Source: Hoeflea sp. IMCC20628
GTDB lineage: Bacteria > Pseudomonadota > Alphaproteobacteria > Rhizobiales > Rhizobiaceae
DNA: 64,000 nucleotides
Direction: 5' to 3'
Assembly: GCF_001011155.1 (NCBI RefSeq)
Contig: NZ_CP011479.1
Location: 4,723,662-4,787,661, forward strand
Below are positions 17,505 through 25,555 of the stretch, piece after piece (within the stretch, counting starts at the first letter, position 1; every line of letters starts with the position of its first letter). The position numbers and the translations under genes were made by a program. The notes below the pieces were generated by a model. The model did not search any database. It was not told the DNA's origin and was given only the letters and a program-made list of their open reading frames with translations.

Positions 17505-19853
17505 ATGGGATTGGAAGGCATCGGCGCCAGCGTGGCGCGCAAGGAAGACAAGCGGTTTATCACCGGCAAGGGGCGCTACACCGACGACATGGTGGTTCCG
17601 GGCATGAAACATGCTCATTTCGTCCGCTCGCCGCATGCGCATGCGAATATCAGGGGGATCGACACATCGGCCGCTATGAAGATGCCGGGGGTCATCGGTA
17701 TTCTGGCTGGTGACGAACTTGCCACGGACGGCATTGGGTCGCTGATCTGCGGCTGGATGATCCATTCCAAGGACGGCTCGCCGATGAACATGGGTGACTG
17801 GCGTCCATTGGCGCAGACCAAGGTGCGCTATGTCGGTGATGCGGTGGCAGTGGTTGTTGCCGACACCAAGGCCCAGGCACGCGACGCTGCCGAGGCGGTG
17901 GTTATCGATTACGAAGTGTTGCCAGCGGTCACTGAAGCTGTCGATGCGCTGAAGCCCGGCGCGCCGCTGATCCATGACAATGCGCCTGGAAACCTGATTT
18001 ACGATTGGGAGATTGGTGACGGCGCCGCAGTCGATGCAGCTATCGCCGGGGCTGCCCATGTGACCCGGCTCGACCTCGTCAACAACCGCCTCGTGCCCAA
18101 TGCCATGGAGCCGCGCGCTGCGCTTGGTCACTATGACGAGGGTGAAGACCATTACACCTGCTGGACCACATCGCAGAACCCGCATGTGGCGCGGCTGGTG
18201 ATGAGCGCTTTTTACAATGTTGCGCCGGAAAACAAGCTGCGGGTGATTGCGCCCGATGTCGGCGGCGGTTTCGGCTCGAAGATCTATATCTATCCGGAAG
18301 AAATTGTCTGTCTGTGGGCATCCAAAAAAACCGGCGTACCGGTCAAGTGGGTTGCCGACCGGACCGAGAGCTTTCTCACCGACGCGCATGGCCGCGACCA
18401 TGTGACGACCATCCAGATGGCGTTTGACGCGAACAACAAGATGCTTGCGGTGAAAGCCGACACGGTCGCCAATCTGGGTGCTTACATGTCGCTGTTTTCG
18501 TCGGTGGTTCCGACCTTCCTGCATGCGATCCTGTATTCCGGGCAATATGTCATTCCGGCGATCCACTGCAACATGCGCACCGTCTACACCAACACCGCGC
18601 CAGTCGATGCCTATCGTGGCGCCGGGCGGCCAGAAACAACCTATGCACTGGAACGGGTTGTGGAGACTGCGGCGCGGGAACTGGGTGTGTCTCCGGCTGA
18701 ATTGCGCCGTCAAAACTACATCCGCGAGTTCCCCTACCAGACGCCGGTGATCCTTTGCTATGATTCCGGCGACTACGAAGCCTCGCTGGATGCGGCGATG
18801 GCTGCCGCGGATTACAACGGCTTTCCCGGCCGCAAGGCGGAAGCCGAAGCGCGCGGCATGAAGCGCGGTATCGGTATAAGCAGTTATATCGAGGCCTGCG
18901 GTATCGCGCCGTCGGCAGCGGTGGGATCGCTTGGCGCCGGAGTGGGGCTTTGGGAATCTGCGGAAGTCCGGGTCAATGCGGTCGGAACGATCGAAGTGCT
19001 GACCGGGTCGCACAGCCATGGCCAGGGCCATGAAACAACCTTCGCCCAGCTCGTTGCAGAGCGTTTCGGCGTCGGCATCGACAGCGTCTCCATCGTCCAT
19101 GGTGATACCGACAAGGTGCAGATGGGCATGGGCACCTACGGCTCACGTTCTGGTGCCGTCGGCATGTCGGCGGTGGTCAAGGCGCTCGACAAGGTCGAAG
19201 CCAAGGCCAAGAAGATCGCCGCGCATCTGATGGAGGCTGATGAAGCCGACATCGTCATAGAAGGCGGTCAGGTCAAGGTTGCGGGCACCGACAAGTCGCT
19301 CGGTTGGCACGAAGTGTCGCTCAGCGCCTACACCGCTCACAACCTGCCGGAGGGCATGGAACCGGGGCTGAAGGAAGGTGCTTTCTTCGATCCGACCAAC
19401 TTCTCGTTCCCGGCCGGCTGCCACATCTGCGAGGTCGAGGTCGATCCGGAAACGGGCAAGACGGAAATCGTCCAGTTTGTTGCCGCCGATGATTTCGGCA
19501 ACATCATCAACCCGATGGTTGTCGAGGGGCAGGTGCATGGCGGCGTTGCGCAGGGCATCGGCCAGGCGCTGCTTGAAGGCACGCATTACGATCCGGAAAC
19601 GGGGCAGTTGCTGACGGCGAGCTACATGGATTACACCATGCCGCGGGCCGACGATCTGCCGGGTTACACCGTCTCCAATACGGTGACGCCTGCGACGTCG
19701 AACCCGCTCGGGATCAAGGGCTGCGGCGAGGCAGGCGCCATCGGCGCGCCTCCGGCGGTGATCAACGCCATCACTGACGCAATCGGCAACAATGACCTGA
19801 CAATGCCTGCGACCCCCGAGCGGGTCTGGGCAGCGCTCCGGTCGGCACAATAG
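17505..19853 (+). CDS. molybdenum hydroxylase large subunit (form II CoxL-type)
   Basis: Catalytic subunit holding the molybdopterin cytosine dinucleotide cofactor; hydroxylates a carbon substrate with water as oxygen donor. It has 782 residues, normal length. The N-terminus (IGASVARKEDKRFITGKGRY) and motifs PDVGGGFGSK, GSHSHGQGHETTFAQ and GCGEAGAIG (catalytic Glu about 742) identify the family. The active-site loop is AYRGAGR (about 369-375), not the AYRCSFR of true form I carbon monoxide dehydrogenase with its copper-binding Cys. CO oxidation is therefore unlikely and the substrate is unknown. The ATG at 17505 follows CGGAGG. A 186-base gap separates it from the small subunit gene. Confidence 0.93.
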   Translation: MGLEGIGASVARKEDKRFITGKGRYTDDMVVPGMKHAHFVRSPHAHANIRGIDTSAAMKMPGVIGILAGDELATDGIGSLICGWMIHSKDGSPMNMGDWRPLAQTKVRYVGDAVAVVVADTKAQARDAAEAVVIDYEVLPAVTEAVDALKPGAPLIHDNAPGNLIYDWEIGDGAAVDAAIAGAAHVTRLDLVNNRLVPNAMEPRAALGHYDEGEDHYTCWTTSQNPHVARLVMSAFYNVAPENKLRVIAPDVGGGFGSKIYIYPEEIVCLWASKKTGVPVKWVADRTESFLTDAHGRDHVTTIQMAFDANNKMLAVKADTVANLGAYMSLFSSVVPTFLHAILYSGQYVIPAIHCNMRTVYTNTAPVDAYRGAGRPETTYALERVVETAARELGVSPAELRRQNYIREFPYQTPVILCYDSGDYEASLDAAMAAADYNGFPGRKAEAEARGMKRGIGISSYIEACGIAPSAAVGSLGAGVGLWESAEVRVNAVGTIEVLTGSHSHGQGHETTFAQLVAERFGVGIDSVSIVHGDTDKVQMGMGTYGSRSGAVGMSAVVKALDKVEAKAKKIAAHLMEADEADIVIEGGQVKVAGTDKSLGWHEVSLSAYTAHNLPEGMEPGLKEGAFFDPTNFSFPAGCHICEVEVDPETGKTEIVQFVAADDFGNIINPMVVEGQVHGGVAQGIGQALLEGTHYDPETGQLLTASYMDYTMPRADDLPGYTVSNTVTPATSNPLGIKGCGEAGAIGAPPAVINAITDAIGNNDLTMPATPERVWAALRSAQ

Positions 19854-19871
19854 GAAAGGGAGGCAGACATC

Positions 19872-20672
19872 ATGTATGCAACCAATTATCACCGCGCCTC
19901 CTCGGTCGAGGACGCAGTCAATCTGGTTTCGGCAAATGACGAAGCCAAGTTCCTGTCGGGAGGGCAGACGCTGCTTCCGACCATGAAGCAACGGCTTGCA
20001 GCCCCCTCGGATCTGGTGGATCTCAGGCATGTCGCAGGGATGAAAGGCATCTCGGTGAATGGCAGTTCGATCCGGATCGGCGCTGCAACGACCCACGCGG
20101 AAGTGGCGGGCTCTTCGGAGATTGCTGCAGCCTGTCCAGGGCTCAGCCATCTCGCCGCCCATATCGGCGATCCGCATGTGCGGCACATGGGCACCATTGG
20201 CGGCTCGATCGCCAACAATGACCCGGCGGCGGATTATCCGGCGGGCTTGCTTGCGCTCAACGCCACAATCGTCACCAACACGCGCTCGATCAGCGCCGAT
20301 GATTTCTTCACCGGCATGTTCGATACCGCGCTGGACGATGGCGAATTGATCGTTGCGGTCGAAATCACCGCGCCGGCCAAATGCGGTTACGCCAAATTCC
20401 CCAACCCGGCCTCGCGCTATGCGATGACCGGCGTCTTTGTCGCCAGACAGGGTGACGGGTCGGTACGGGTGGCTGTCACCGGCGCCGGTTCGGACGGGGT
20501 GTTCCGGGAGGCGGACATGGAACAGGCGCTGGCTTCGAACTTTTCGGCAGGGGCGCTTGATGGCGTCACCGTGGACCCCTCCGACCTGATGGCGGATATC
20601 CATGCCTCGTCGGTCTACCGCGCCAATCTGGTCAAGGTGATGGCCAAGCGGGCAGTTACCGCGGCGGGCTGA
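19872..20672 (+). CDS. molybdenum hydroxylase FAD subunit (CoxM-type)
   Basis: Flavin subunit that takes electrons from the iron-sulfur subunit. It has 266 residues with both FAD motifs: SGGQTLLPTM (about 28-37) and GTIGGSIANNDPAADYP (about 110-126). It starts 18 bases after the large-subunit stop with AAGGGAGG before the ATG. The S-L-M order is that of form II enzymes. No maturation genes such as an MCP cytidylyltransferase or XdhC follow; the operon ends at a terminator. Confidence 0.94.
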   Translation: MYATNYHRASSVEDAVNLVSANDEAKFLSGGQTLLPTMKQRLAAPSDLVDLRHVAGMKGISVNGSSIRIGAATTHAEVAGSSEIAAACPGLSHLAAHIGDPHVRHMGTIGGSIANNDPAADYPAGLLALNATIVTNTRSISADDFFTGMFDTALDDGELIVAVEITAPAKCGYAKFPNPASRYAMTGVFVARQGDGSVRVAVTGAGSDGVFREADMEQALASNFSAGALDGVTVDPSDLMADIHASSVYRANLVKVMAKRAVTAAG

Positions 20673-20710
20673 CCGGTTCGGTCCCTGTGACGTGAATAGT
20701 CATACTGAAA

Positions 20711-20746
20711 ACAGAAAGGGCGGTTCTTCGGATCCGCCCTTGTTTC
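20711..20746 (+). terminator. intrinsic terminator after the CoxSLM operon
   Basis: AAGGGCGG (20716-20723) pairs with CCGCCCTT (20734-20741) around TTCTTCGGAT; A-rich sequence precedes and TTGTTTC follows the stem. It lies between the operon and the convergent dxr gene and may serve both directions. Confidence 0.85.
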
Positions 20747-20755
20747 ATTGGCGGA

Positions 20756-21967
20756 TCAGGCCGATTTGCGCAGCAGCGATGCCGCCACTGCCCGGGCGTC
20801 TTTATCCGCCGCATAGACGTCTTCGATGGATTGTGCCACGCGGCCGTCATCGAGCCGATCCATCGTGGCGGCGACGATATCGGCCATGCCGAGAAAACCG
20901 ATCTGCCCGGCGATGAAGGCTTCAAGGGCTGCTTCCTTTGCACCGTTGAGGACTGCACCCTGCAGGCCGCCGCGCTGCATGGCGGTGCGGGCCAGCGTCA
21001 GGGCCGGAAAACGCTCCTCATCCGGCGCACTGAAATCGAGCCGGGCGAGTGCTGCGAAATCAAGCCGTTCGACGGGAAGATTGGCGCGGCGGGGATGGGA
21101 AATGGCATAGCCGATGGCGTGACGCATATCCGGAACGCCGAGTTGGGCCAGAACCGAACCATCACAATAACCGACCATGGAATGGATGATGGATTGCGGA
21201 TGAACGATGACTTCGATCTGTTCCGGCTCTATGCCGAACAGGTGACGCGCCTCGATCATCTCCAGAGCCTTGTTGAACATCGATGCGCTGTCGATCGAGA
21301 TTTTGAGACCCATGGAATAGTTCGGGTGGGCGGCTGCAATTTCGGGCGTTACCGCAGCCATCTGGGCGCGGGTGTAGTTGCGGAAAGGGCCGCCGGATGC
21401 GGTCAGAATGATGCGCTGGATGGCGTGGCGCTGGTTTTCCTCAAGTACCTGAAAAATGGCATTGTGCTCGCTGTCGACCGGTAGCAGCTTGCCGCCACCT
21501 TTGGTGATTGCAGCGGTAAACAGATCTCCGGCGGAGACCAGGCATTCCTTGTTGGCCAGTCCGATGTCGGCGCCACGCGCCACAGCGGCCAGAGTCGGCG
21601 CCAATCCGGCAATGCCGACGATGCCCGCCATCACCAGGTCGGTGTCGCGCTCGCCCGCCTCAACAAGTGCTGCGGGACCGGCACCGACTTCAATGCCAGT
21701 TCCGGCAAGCGCCGATTTCAGTTCGTGATAGCGATCGGGATCTGCGGTCACGGCAAAGCCCGCGCCGGTCTGCCGGGCCTGCTGGGCCAGAAGGCCGATA
21801 TTGCCCATCCCGGTAATGGCGGGCACAGCAAAGGCCTCGCGGCCGCCGAGATGCGACATCACTTCGAGCGTGTTGCAGCCAATGGAGCCGGTAGCGCCGA
21901 GAATGGAGATGCGGCGCCGTTCCGTCTGGGGGGGCGATACTGGGAGCGATGCGGGGGCATGGGTCAT
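20756..21967 (-). CDS. dxr: 1-deoxy-D-xylulose 5-phosphate reductoisomerase
   Basis: Makes 2-C-methyl-D-erythritol 4-phosphate in the non-mevalonate isoprenoid pathway, using NADPH and a divalent metal. It has 403 residues. Seen motifs: NADPH loop ILGATGSIGCNTLEV (about 23-37), LANKECLVSAG, PVDSEHNAIFQ (metal ligands), ASGGPFRNYTRAQM and MGLKISIDSASMFNKALEMIEA. These are decisive for Dxr. It stands outside the usual uppS-cdsA-dxr-bamA order, and the sequence is somewhat divergent (GGREAFAVPAITG), so it may be a second or relocated copy, which this window cannot decide. Confidence 0.95.
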   Translation of the reverse strand: MTHAPASLPVSPPQTERRRISILGATGSIGCNTLEVMSHLGGREAFAVPAITGMGNIGLLAQQARQTGAGFAVTADPDRYHELKSALAGTGIEVGAGPAALVEAGERDTDLVMAGIVGIAGLAPTLAAVARGADIGLANKECLVSAGDLFTAAITKGGGKLLPVDSEHNAIFQVLEENQRHAIQRIILTASGGPFRNYTRAQMAAVTPEIAAAHPNYSMGLKISIDSASMFNKALEMIEARHLFGIEPEQIEVIVHPQSIIHSMVGYCDGSVLAQLGVPDMRHAIGYAISHPRRANLPVERLDFAALARLDFSAPDEERFPALTLARTAMQRGGLQGAVLNGAKEAALEAFIAGQIGFLGMADIVAATMDRLDDGRVAQSIEDVYAADKDARAVAASLLRKSA

Positions 21968-22009
21968 GGCGACACCTTCATGGGCTCGGGCTGTGCGGTC
22001 AAGCTGCGT

Positions 22010-22894
22010 TCAAAGCCCGGTGCGGCCATTGAGATCAAGGAGTTCGATGAAAAGCGCCGAATGATCAAGATTGCCGCCGTCCAGATCGTCCTGTAGCCGG
22101 ACGAAGCGGTCGCGAATGGCCTGAACCAGCGGCAGTTGGATACCAAGCTCCTGCGCTTCGGAGAGCACGTTGTTGAGGTCCTTGATCTGTACGGAGACGC
22201 GCCCGCGCGACTCGAAGTCACCATTTTGCATGCGTTCGCCATGCAGTTGAAGAATTGTTGAATCGGCGAAGCCGCCGCTCAGTGCTGTCCGGAATGCCGC
22301 CAGATCACCGCCACCCGCAGACACCAGAAGCGTGGCCTCCGAGACTGCGCCAATGGCAATGCCGACAATGGCCTGATTGGCGAGCTTGGCGAGTTGACCC
22401 GAACCGGAGGGACCGACGCGAACCGGACGTCCCATCGCCTTGAACAGATCAACCGCGTCGTCAAACACCTGCTGGTCACCACCGGCCATGATTGCCAGTG
22501 TCCCGGCCTCAGCACCCTTGGTGCCGCCGCTGACCGGCGCGTCGAGGTGGCGGATGCCAAGTTTGGAAAGCCGTGCAGCGTGTGAACGGGCCTCGGACGG
22601 ACGGATCGAGCTCATGTCGATGAGCGTTGCGCCAGGGCTGATGGCCTTTGCCGCGCCGGTGGTGAACAGAACGTGCTCCACAGTCGCGCCATCGGTCAGC
22701 ATGGTGATGATGTGAGTTGCGCCGGCAACTGCGTCGGCGGCGCTGCCGGCAATCCTTGCACTTTCGTTAGCCAACGGGGCTGATTTTGATGGATCGCGAT
22801 TCCAGACCGTGAGCTTGAACCCGGCGCCAAGCAGCCGCCGCGCCATCGGCAGTCCCATAAGTCCGACACCAAGCAATGCAATCGAGGTGGTCAT
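22010..22894 (-). CDS. NAD(P)-dependent beta-hydroxyacid dehydrogenase
   Basis: Oxidoreductase of the 3-hydroxyisobutyrate / tartronate semialdehyde reductase family; exact substrate not determined. It has 294 residues. The Rossmann start is IALLGVGLMGLPMARRLLGA (GxGxMG form), the substrate signature is DAPVSGGTKGAEAGTLAIMAGG, and the catalytic lysine is in GQLAKLANQAIVG. The ATG at 22894 is used; a longer frame to 22960 adds an unlikely basic leader. It lies 42 bases upstream of dxr on the same strand and may be cotranscribed. Confidence 0.88.
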   Translation of the reverse strand: MTTSIALLGVGLMGLPMARRLLGAGFKLTVWNRDPSKSAPLANESARIAGSAADAVAGATHIITMLTDGATVEHVLFTTGAAKAISPGATLIDMSSIRPSEARSHAARLSKLGIRHLDAPVSGGTKGAEAGTLAIMAGGDQQVFDDAVDLFKAMGRPVRVGPSGSGQLAKLANQAIVGIAIGAVSEATLLVSAGGGDLAAFRTALSGGFADSTILQLHGERMQNGDFESRGRVSVQIKDLNNVLSEAQELGIQLPLVQAIRDRFVRLQDDLDGGNLDHSALFIELLDLNGRTGL

Positions 22895-23068
22895 GTCCGG
22901 TTTTCTCCCGCGTTCCGATGCCCGGTGCGAAGCCTTACAGAAGCGGAAAGAAAATCGCAATTTTGTGTGATCAGCCTACAGGTAGCAGACCCATGAATTC
23001 GTCCTGGTGCCGCTGCAGAGCAGCGCCGCGCATCCAATCGGATGGCGGCGCCGCAACACTCTATAGAA

Positions 23069-23830
23069 TCAGGATTTGCGCAGGCCTGCCTGGTGCAGCA
23101 GCGATGTCCAGCTGTTCATCGAAGCGAGGTGGCAGTAGATCGTCGCCAAGGCGTCGGCCTTGCGCAGCTTGAGGAAGTCCTCATCGCTCATGGACAGCAG
23201 CTTGGCTTCATCGACCAGATGAAACCCGGTGATGTTGAAACTCTGGCCATCGCCAAGAGTGATCTTGCTGGTTCGCTCGGCCAGAAGGCCACTTTCGGCA
23301 ATCACCTTCATGATTTGCCGGGTTTTGACAAACATGCCCTGATACTGCTCGCAAAATGCCAGGGCGCTGGTGATGACCTCACCCTGCTTGCCGTCTTCGA
23401 ACAAAGGTTTGACGTCCGGCTTGGCCTTGGCGCCCAGGCTGACCAGCCGGGCGGGATCATTTTCGATGCACAAGGTGAGCCGTTCGTCGGTTTCGCCGCC
23501 CGCAAGAATAAAGGGGTAACGCCTGACATAGGCAGGCACATAATGTGGCTCGGCCCATTTTCCTTTGGCATCTATAAACAGGTTTTCGCCTTCCTTGATT
23601 CCGGTCACCACCATGGGCATGAAATCGGGTCCGGAAAACACGATCGGGTAAGAGCGCATTGCCGCCGGCATTTCGGCAGCCATCAAGGGGATGACGATTG
23701 CGTTCGCGGCAAAGCCGTAGTCACCGGTCAGCGCAAGTCCGTTCTTGCCGTGGCGTTCCGGACTGACCGCTTCGGGAGCCTTGTAGAAAAGTGGCAGCGT
23801 GTTTGGTGAGTTATCCGTTGAACCAGCCAA
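23069..23830 (-). CDS. SapC family protein
   Basis: Member of the SapC family (named from a surface-layer secretion gene of Campylobacter); in rhizobia its role is not established. It has 253 residues with no clear signal peptide. Family-like stretches are NAIVIPLMAAEMPAAMRSYPIVF, YVPAYVRRYPFILAGG, LFEDGKQGEVITSALAFCEQYQ and ITGFHLVDEAKLLSMSDEDF. The start is a TTG at 23830, supported by AGGGG eight bases upstream. It stands alone between the dehydrogenase and the MFS gene. Confidence 0.88.
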   Translation of the reverse strand: MAGSTDNSPNTLPLFYKAPEAVSPERHGKNGLALTGDYGFAANAIVIPLMAAEMPAAMRSYPIVFSGPDFMPMVVTGIKEGENLFIDAKGKWAEPHYVPAYVRRYPFILAGGETDERLTLCIENDPARLVSLGAKAKPDVKPLFEDGKQGEVITSALAFCEQYQGMFVKTRQIMKVIAESGLLAERTSKITLGDGQSFNITGFHLVDEAKLLSMSDEDFLKLRKADALATIYCHLASMNSWTSLLHQAGLRKS

Positions 23831-24026
23831 TGATGTGTCCCCTCGCGTGTATCTTTGTTGCGACAGATTTTTGGCGCGTGTGGAAATGTTTTACAAGTGC
23901 AATCTGTCCTAATCTTTAATACTGGCGGGGGTAACGCCAAGTCATCACCGGAACGGACAATGCCAAGCCGGCGGCATCTGCCTTAAACCGCTATACTTCT
24001 TCTGCAGCCGTCAATAACGTGGCCCG

Positions 24027-25247
24027 ATGTGTGAGTCTGATATCCTTGATAGCCGTTATTCGTGGATGCGGCTTGCCGCAACACTGGCGATCGCGGTTCT
24101 TGGCAATGTCGGAATGTGGGCGATCATCGTCATCATGCCGGCGGTGCAGAGCGAGTTCGGAATTGACCGGGCTGATGCCTCCTTGCCCTATACCTTGACC
24201 ATGGTCGGTTTTGCGCTGGGCAATCTGGTGATCGGCCGTGCCGTTGACCGCTACGGGGTCACCGTGGCGCTGATCGGGTCAGCAATCGCCATGGCCACAG
24301 GCTTTGCGCTTGCCGCAGTCAGCAACTCTATTGTGATGCTGTCGGCGATGCAGTTTATCATCGGTTTCGGCTCGGCGGCGGGGTTTGGACCGCTGATTGC
24401 GGATATCTCGCACTGGTTTCACCGTCGACGGGGTATTGCCGTGGCGATCACGGCCAGCGGCAACTATTTGTCGGGGGCGATATGGCCGCTCTTGTTGAGC
24501 GGGGTGCTGACGGATTATGGCTGGCGCACCGCCTATGTGATTCTGGCGATTGTGCCAGTCGCGCTGATCATTCCGCTGACCTTCCTGCTCAGGCGCCGGG
24601 TTCCCGACGATGCCACGGCCCACGCCAACCGATTGTCGCTCGCCAATGCGCAGTCGGTCAGTTTTTCGCCAACTTCGCTGCAATGGATGCTGGTGCTGGC
24701 CGGCATCGGATGTTGCGTGGCGATGTCGATGCCGCAGGTGCACATCGTTTCCTATTGCACCGATCTTGGCTATGGCCCGACGGTCGGTGCCGAAATGCTG
24801 TCACTGATGCTGATGGGTGGCGTGGTTTCGCGGCTGATCTCCGGGTTGATCGCCGACCGGCTGGGTGGTGTCAAAACCCTGCTGATCGGATCCACCCTGC
24901 AATGCATTGCGCTGTTTTTGTATCTGCCCTTTGACGCCATGGTGCCGCTCTATGTCGTCAGTCTGATCTTTGGTCTGTCGCAGGGCGGGATTGTTCCGAG
25001 CTATGCCCTGATCGTGCGCGAATATCTGCCGGCCAGGGAAGCCGGGGCCCGGGTCGGCTTCGTCATCATGGCGACCATCATCGGCATGGCGCTGGGTGGC
25101 TGGATGTCAGGCTGGATTTACGATTTGACCGGATCCTACCGTGCCGCATTCCTCAACGGCATCGCCTGGAACTTTCTCAACATCGCAATCATGGTGCTGC
25201 TTTTGTTCAAGTCGCGGGCACGGCGCGGGCAAGCTGTGCCAGCGTAA
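24027..25247 (+). CDS. MFS transporter, OxlT/monocarboxylate-type
   Basis: Inner-membrane secondary transporter with 12 predicted helices in 406 residues. Early segments (LAIAVLGNVGMWAIIVIMPA, then LPYTLTMVGFALGNLVIGRAVDRYGV with the loop-2 G-x-x-x-D-R-x-G motif) and the WFHRRRGIAVAITASGNYLSG region resemble the oxalate:formate / monocarboxylate branch. A second RLISGLIADRLGG loop precedes helix 9. Substrate cannot be told from sequence. It is the last core gene before the island, ending only about 30 bases before the first island repeats. Confidence 0.87.
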   Translation: MCESDILDSRYSWMRLAATLAIAVLGNVGMWAIIVIMPAVQSEFGIDRADASLPYTLTMVGFALGNLVIGRAVDRYGVTVALIGSAIAMATGFALAAVSNSIVMLSAMQFIIGFGSAAGFGPLIADISHWFHRRRGIAVAITASGNYLSGAIWPLLLSGVLTDYGWRTAYVILAIVPVALIIPLTFLLRRRVPDDATAHANRLSLANAQSVSFSPTSLQWMLVLAGIGCCVAMSMPQVHIVSYCTDLGYGPTVGAEMLSLMLMGGVVSRLISGLIADRLGGVKTLLIGSTLQCIALFLYLPFDAMVPLYVVSLIFGLSQGGIVPSYALIVREYLPAREAGARVGFVIMATIIGMALGGWMSGWIYDLTGSYRAAFLNGIAWNFLNIAIMVLLLFKSRARRGQAVPA

Positions 25248-25279
25248 CGCCAATGTGGACAATTTTCAGAAAGTTGAGC

Positions 25280-25410
25280 GTCGCCACATAAGTTCGGATT
25301 CGGCTTCGTTGATTTCATTGGCAAAAATCGGCGTCGCCACTTTTCGTATTCGGACTCGTCGCCACACAAGTTCGGATTCAGGGTGGCCATCGCCACATGA
25401 GTTCGGACTC
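25280..25410. repeat. four imperfect tandem repeats, IS-end-like
   Basis: A unit of about 22 bases occurs at 25280-25302, 25333-25357, 25358-25379 and 25389-25410, each beginning GTCGCCAC or ATCGCCAC and continuing as CACAAGTTCGGATTC or a close variant. Repeated blocks like this are typical of the ends of IS21-family elements, so this may be an orphan end. No istA or istB gene is present. It marks the left side of the island. Confidence 0.6.
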
Positions 25411-25555
25411 ATAAAAATCGCTCTTGGTGGACGCGCATTCTTACGAGGTTTTTCCTGTACTATTTCGTAACGGCCCAGTTGTCCTGTCAAACAGTGTCCA
25501 CTTGAAAATGTAGCCTCGGTTCGGATACTAATTTTGCGTGTTCAACCCATCGAGT

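Noticed and set aside
17505-19853. Calling the molybdenum hydroxylase a carbon monoxide dehydrogenase.
   Set aside because: The active-site loop is AYRGAGR, lacking the Cys of AYRCSFR needed for the Mo-Cu site.
17484-20603. Two long open frames antisense to the CoxL and CoxM genes (538 and 486 codons).
   Set aside because: High GC gives long shadow frames; the products are rich in Arg, His and Asp without any domain pattern, while the plus-strand genes have clear family motifs.
25280-25410. The four tandem units considered as a CRISPR array.
   Set aside because: Units are imperfect, unevenly spaced and two are directly adjacent without a spacer; no cas genes are present.
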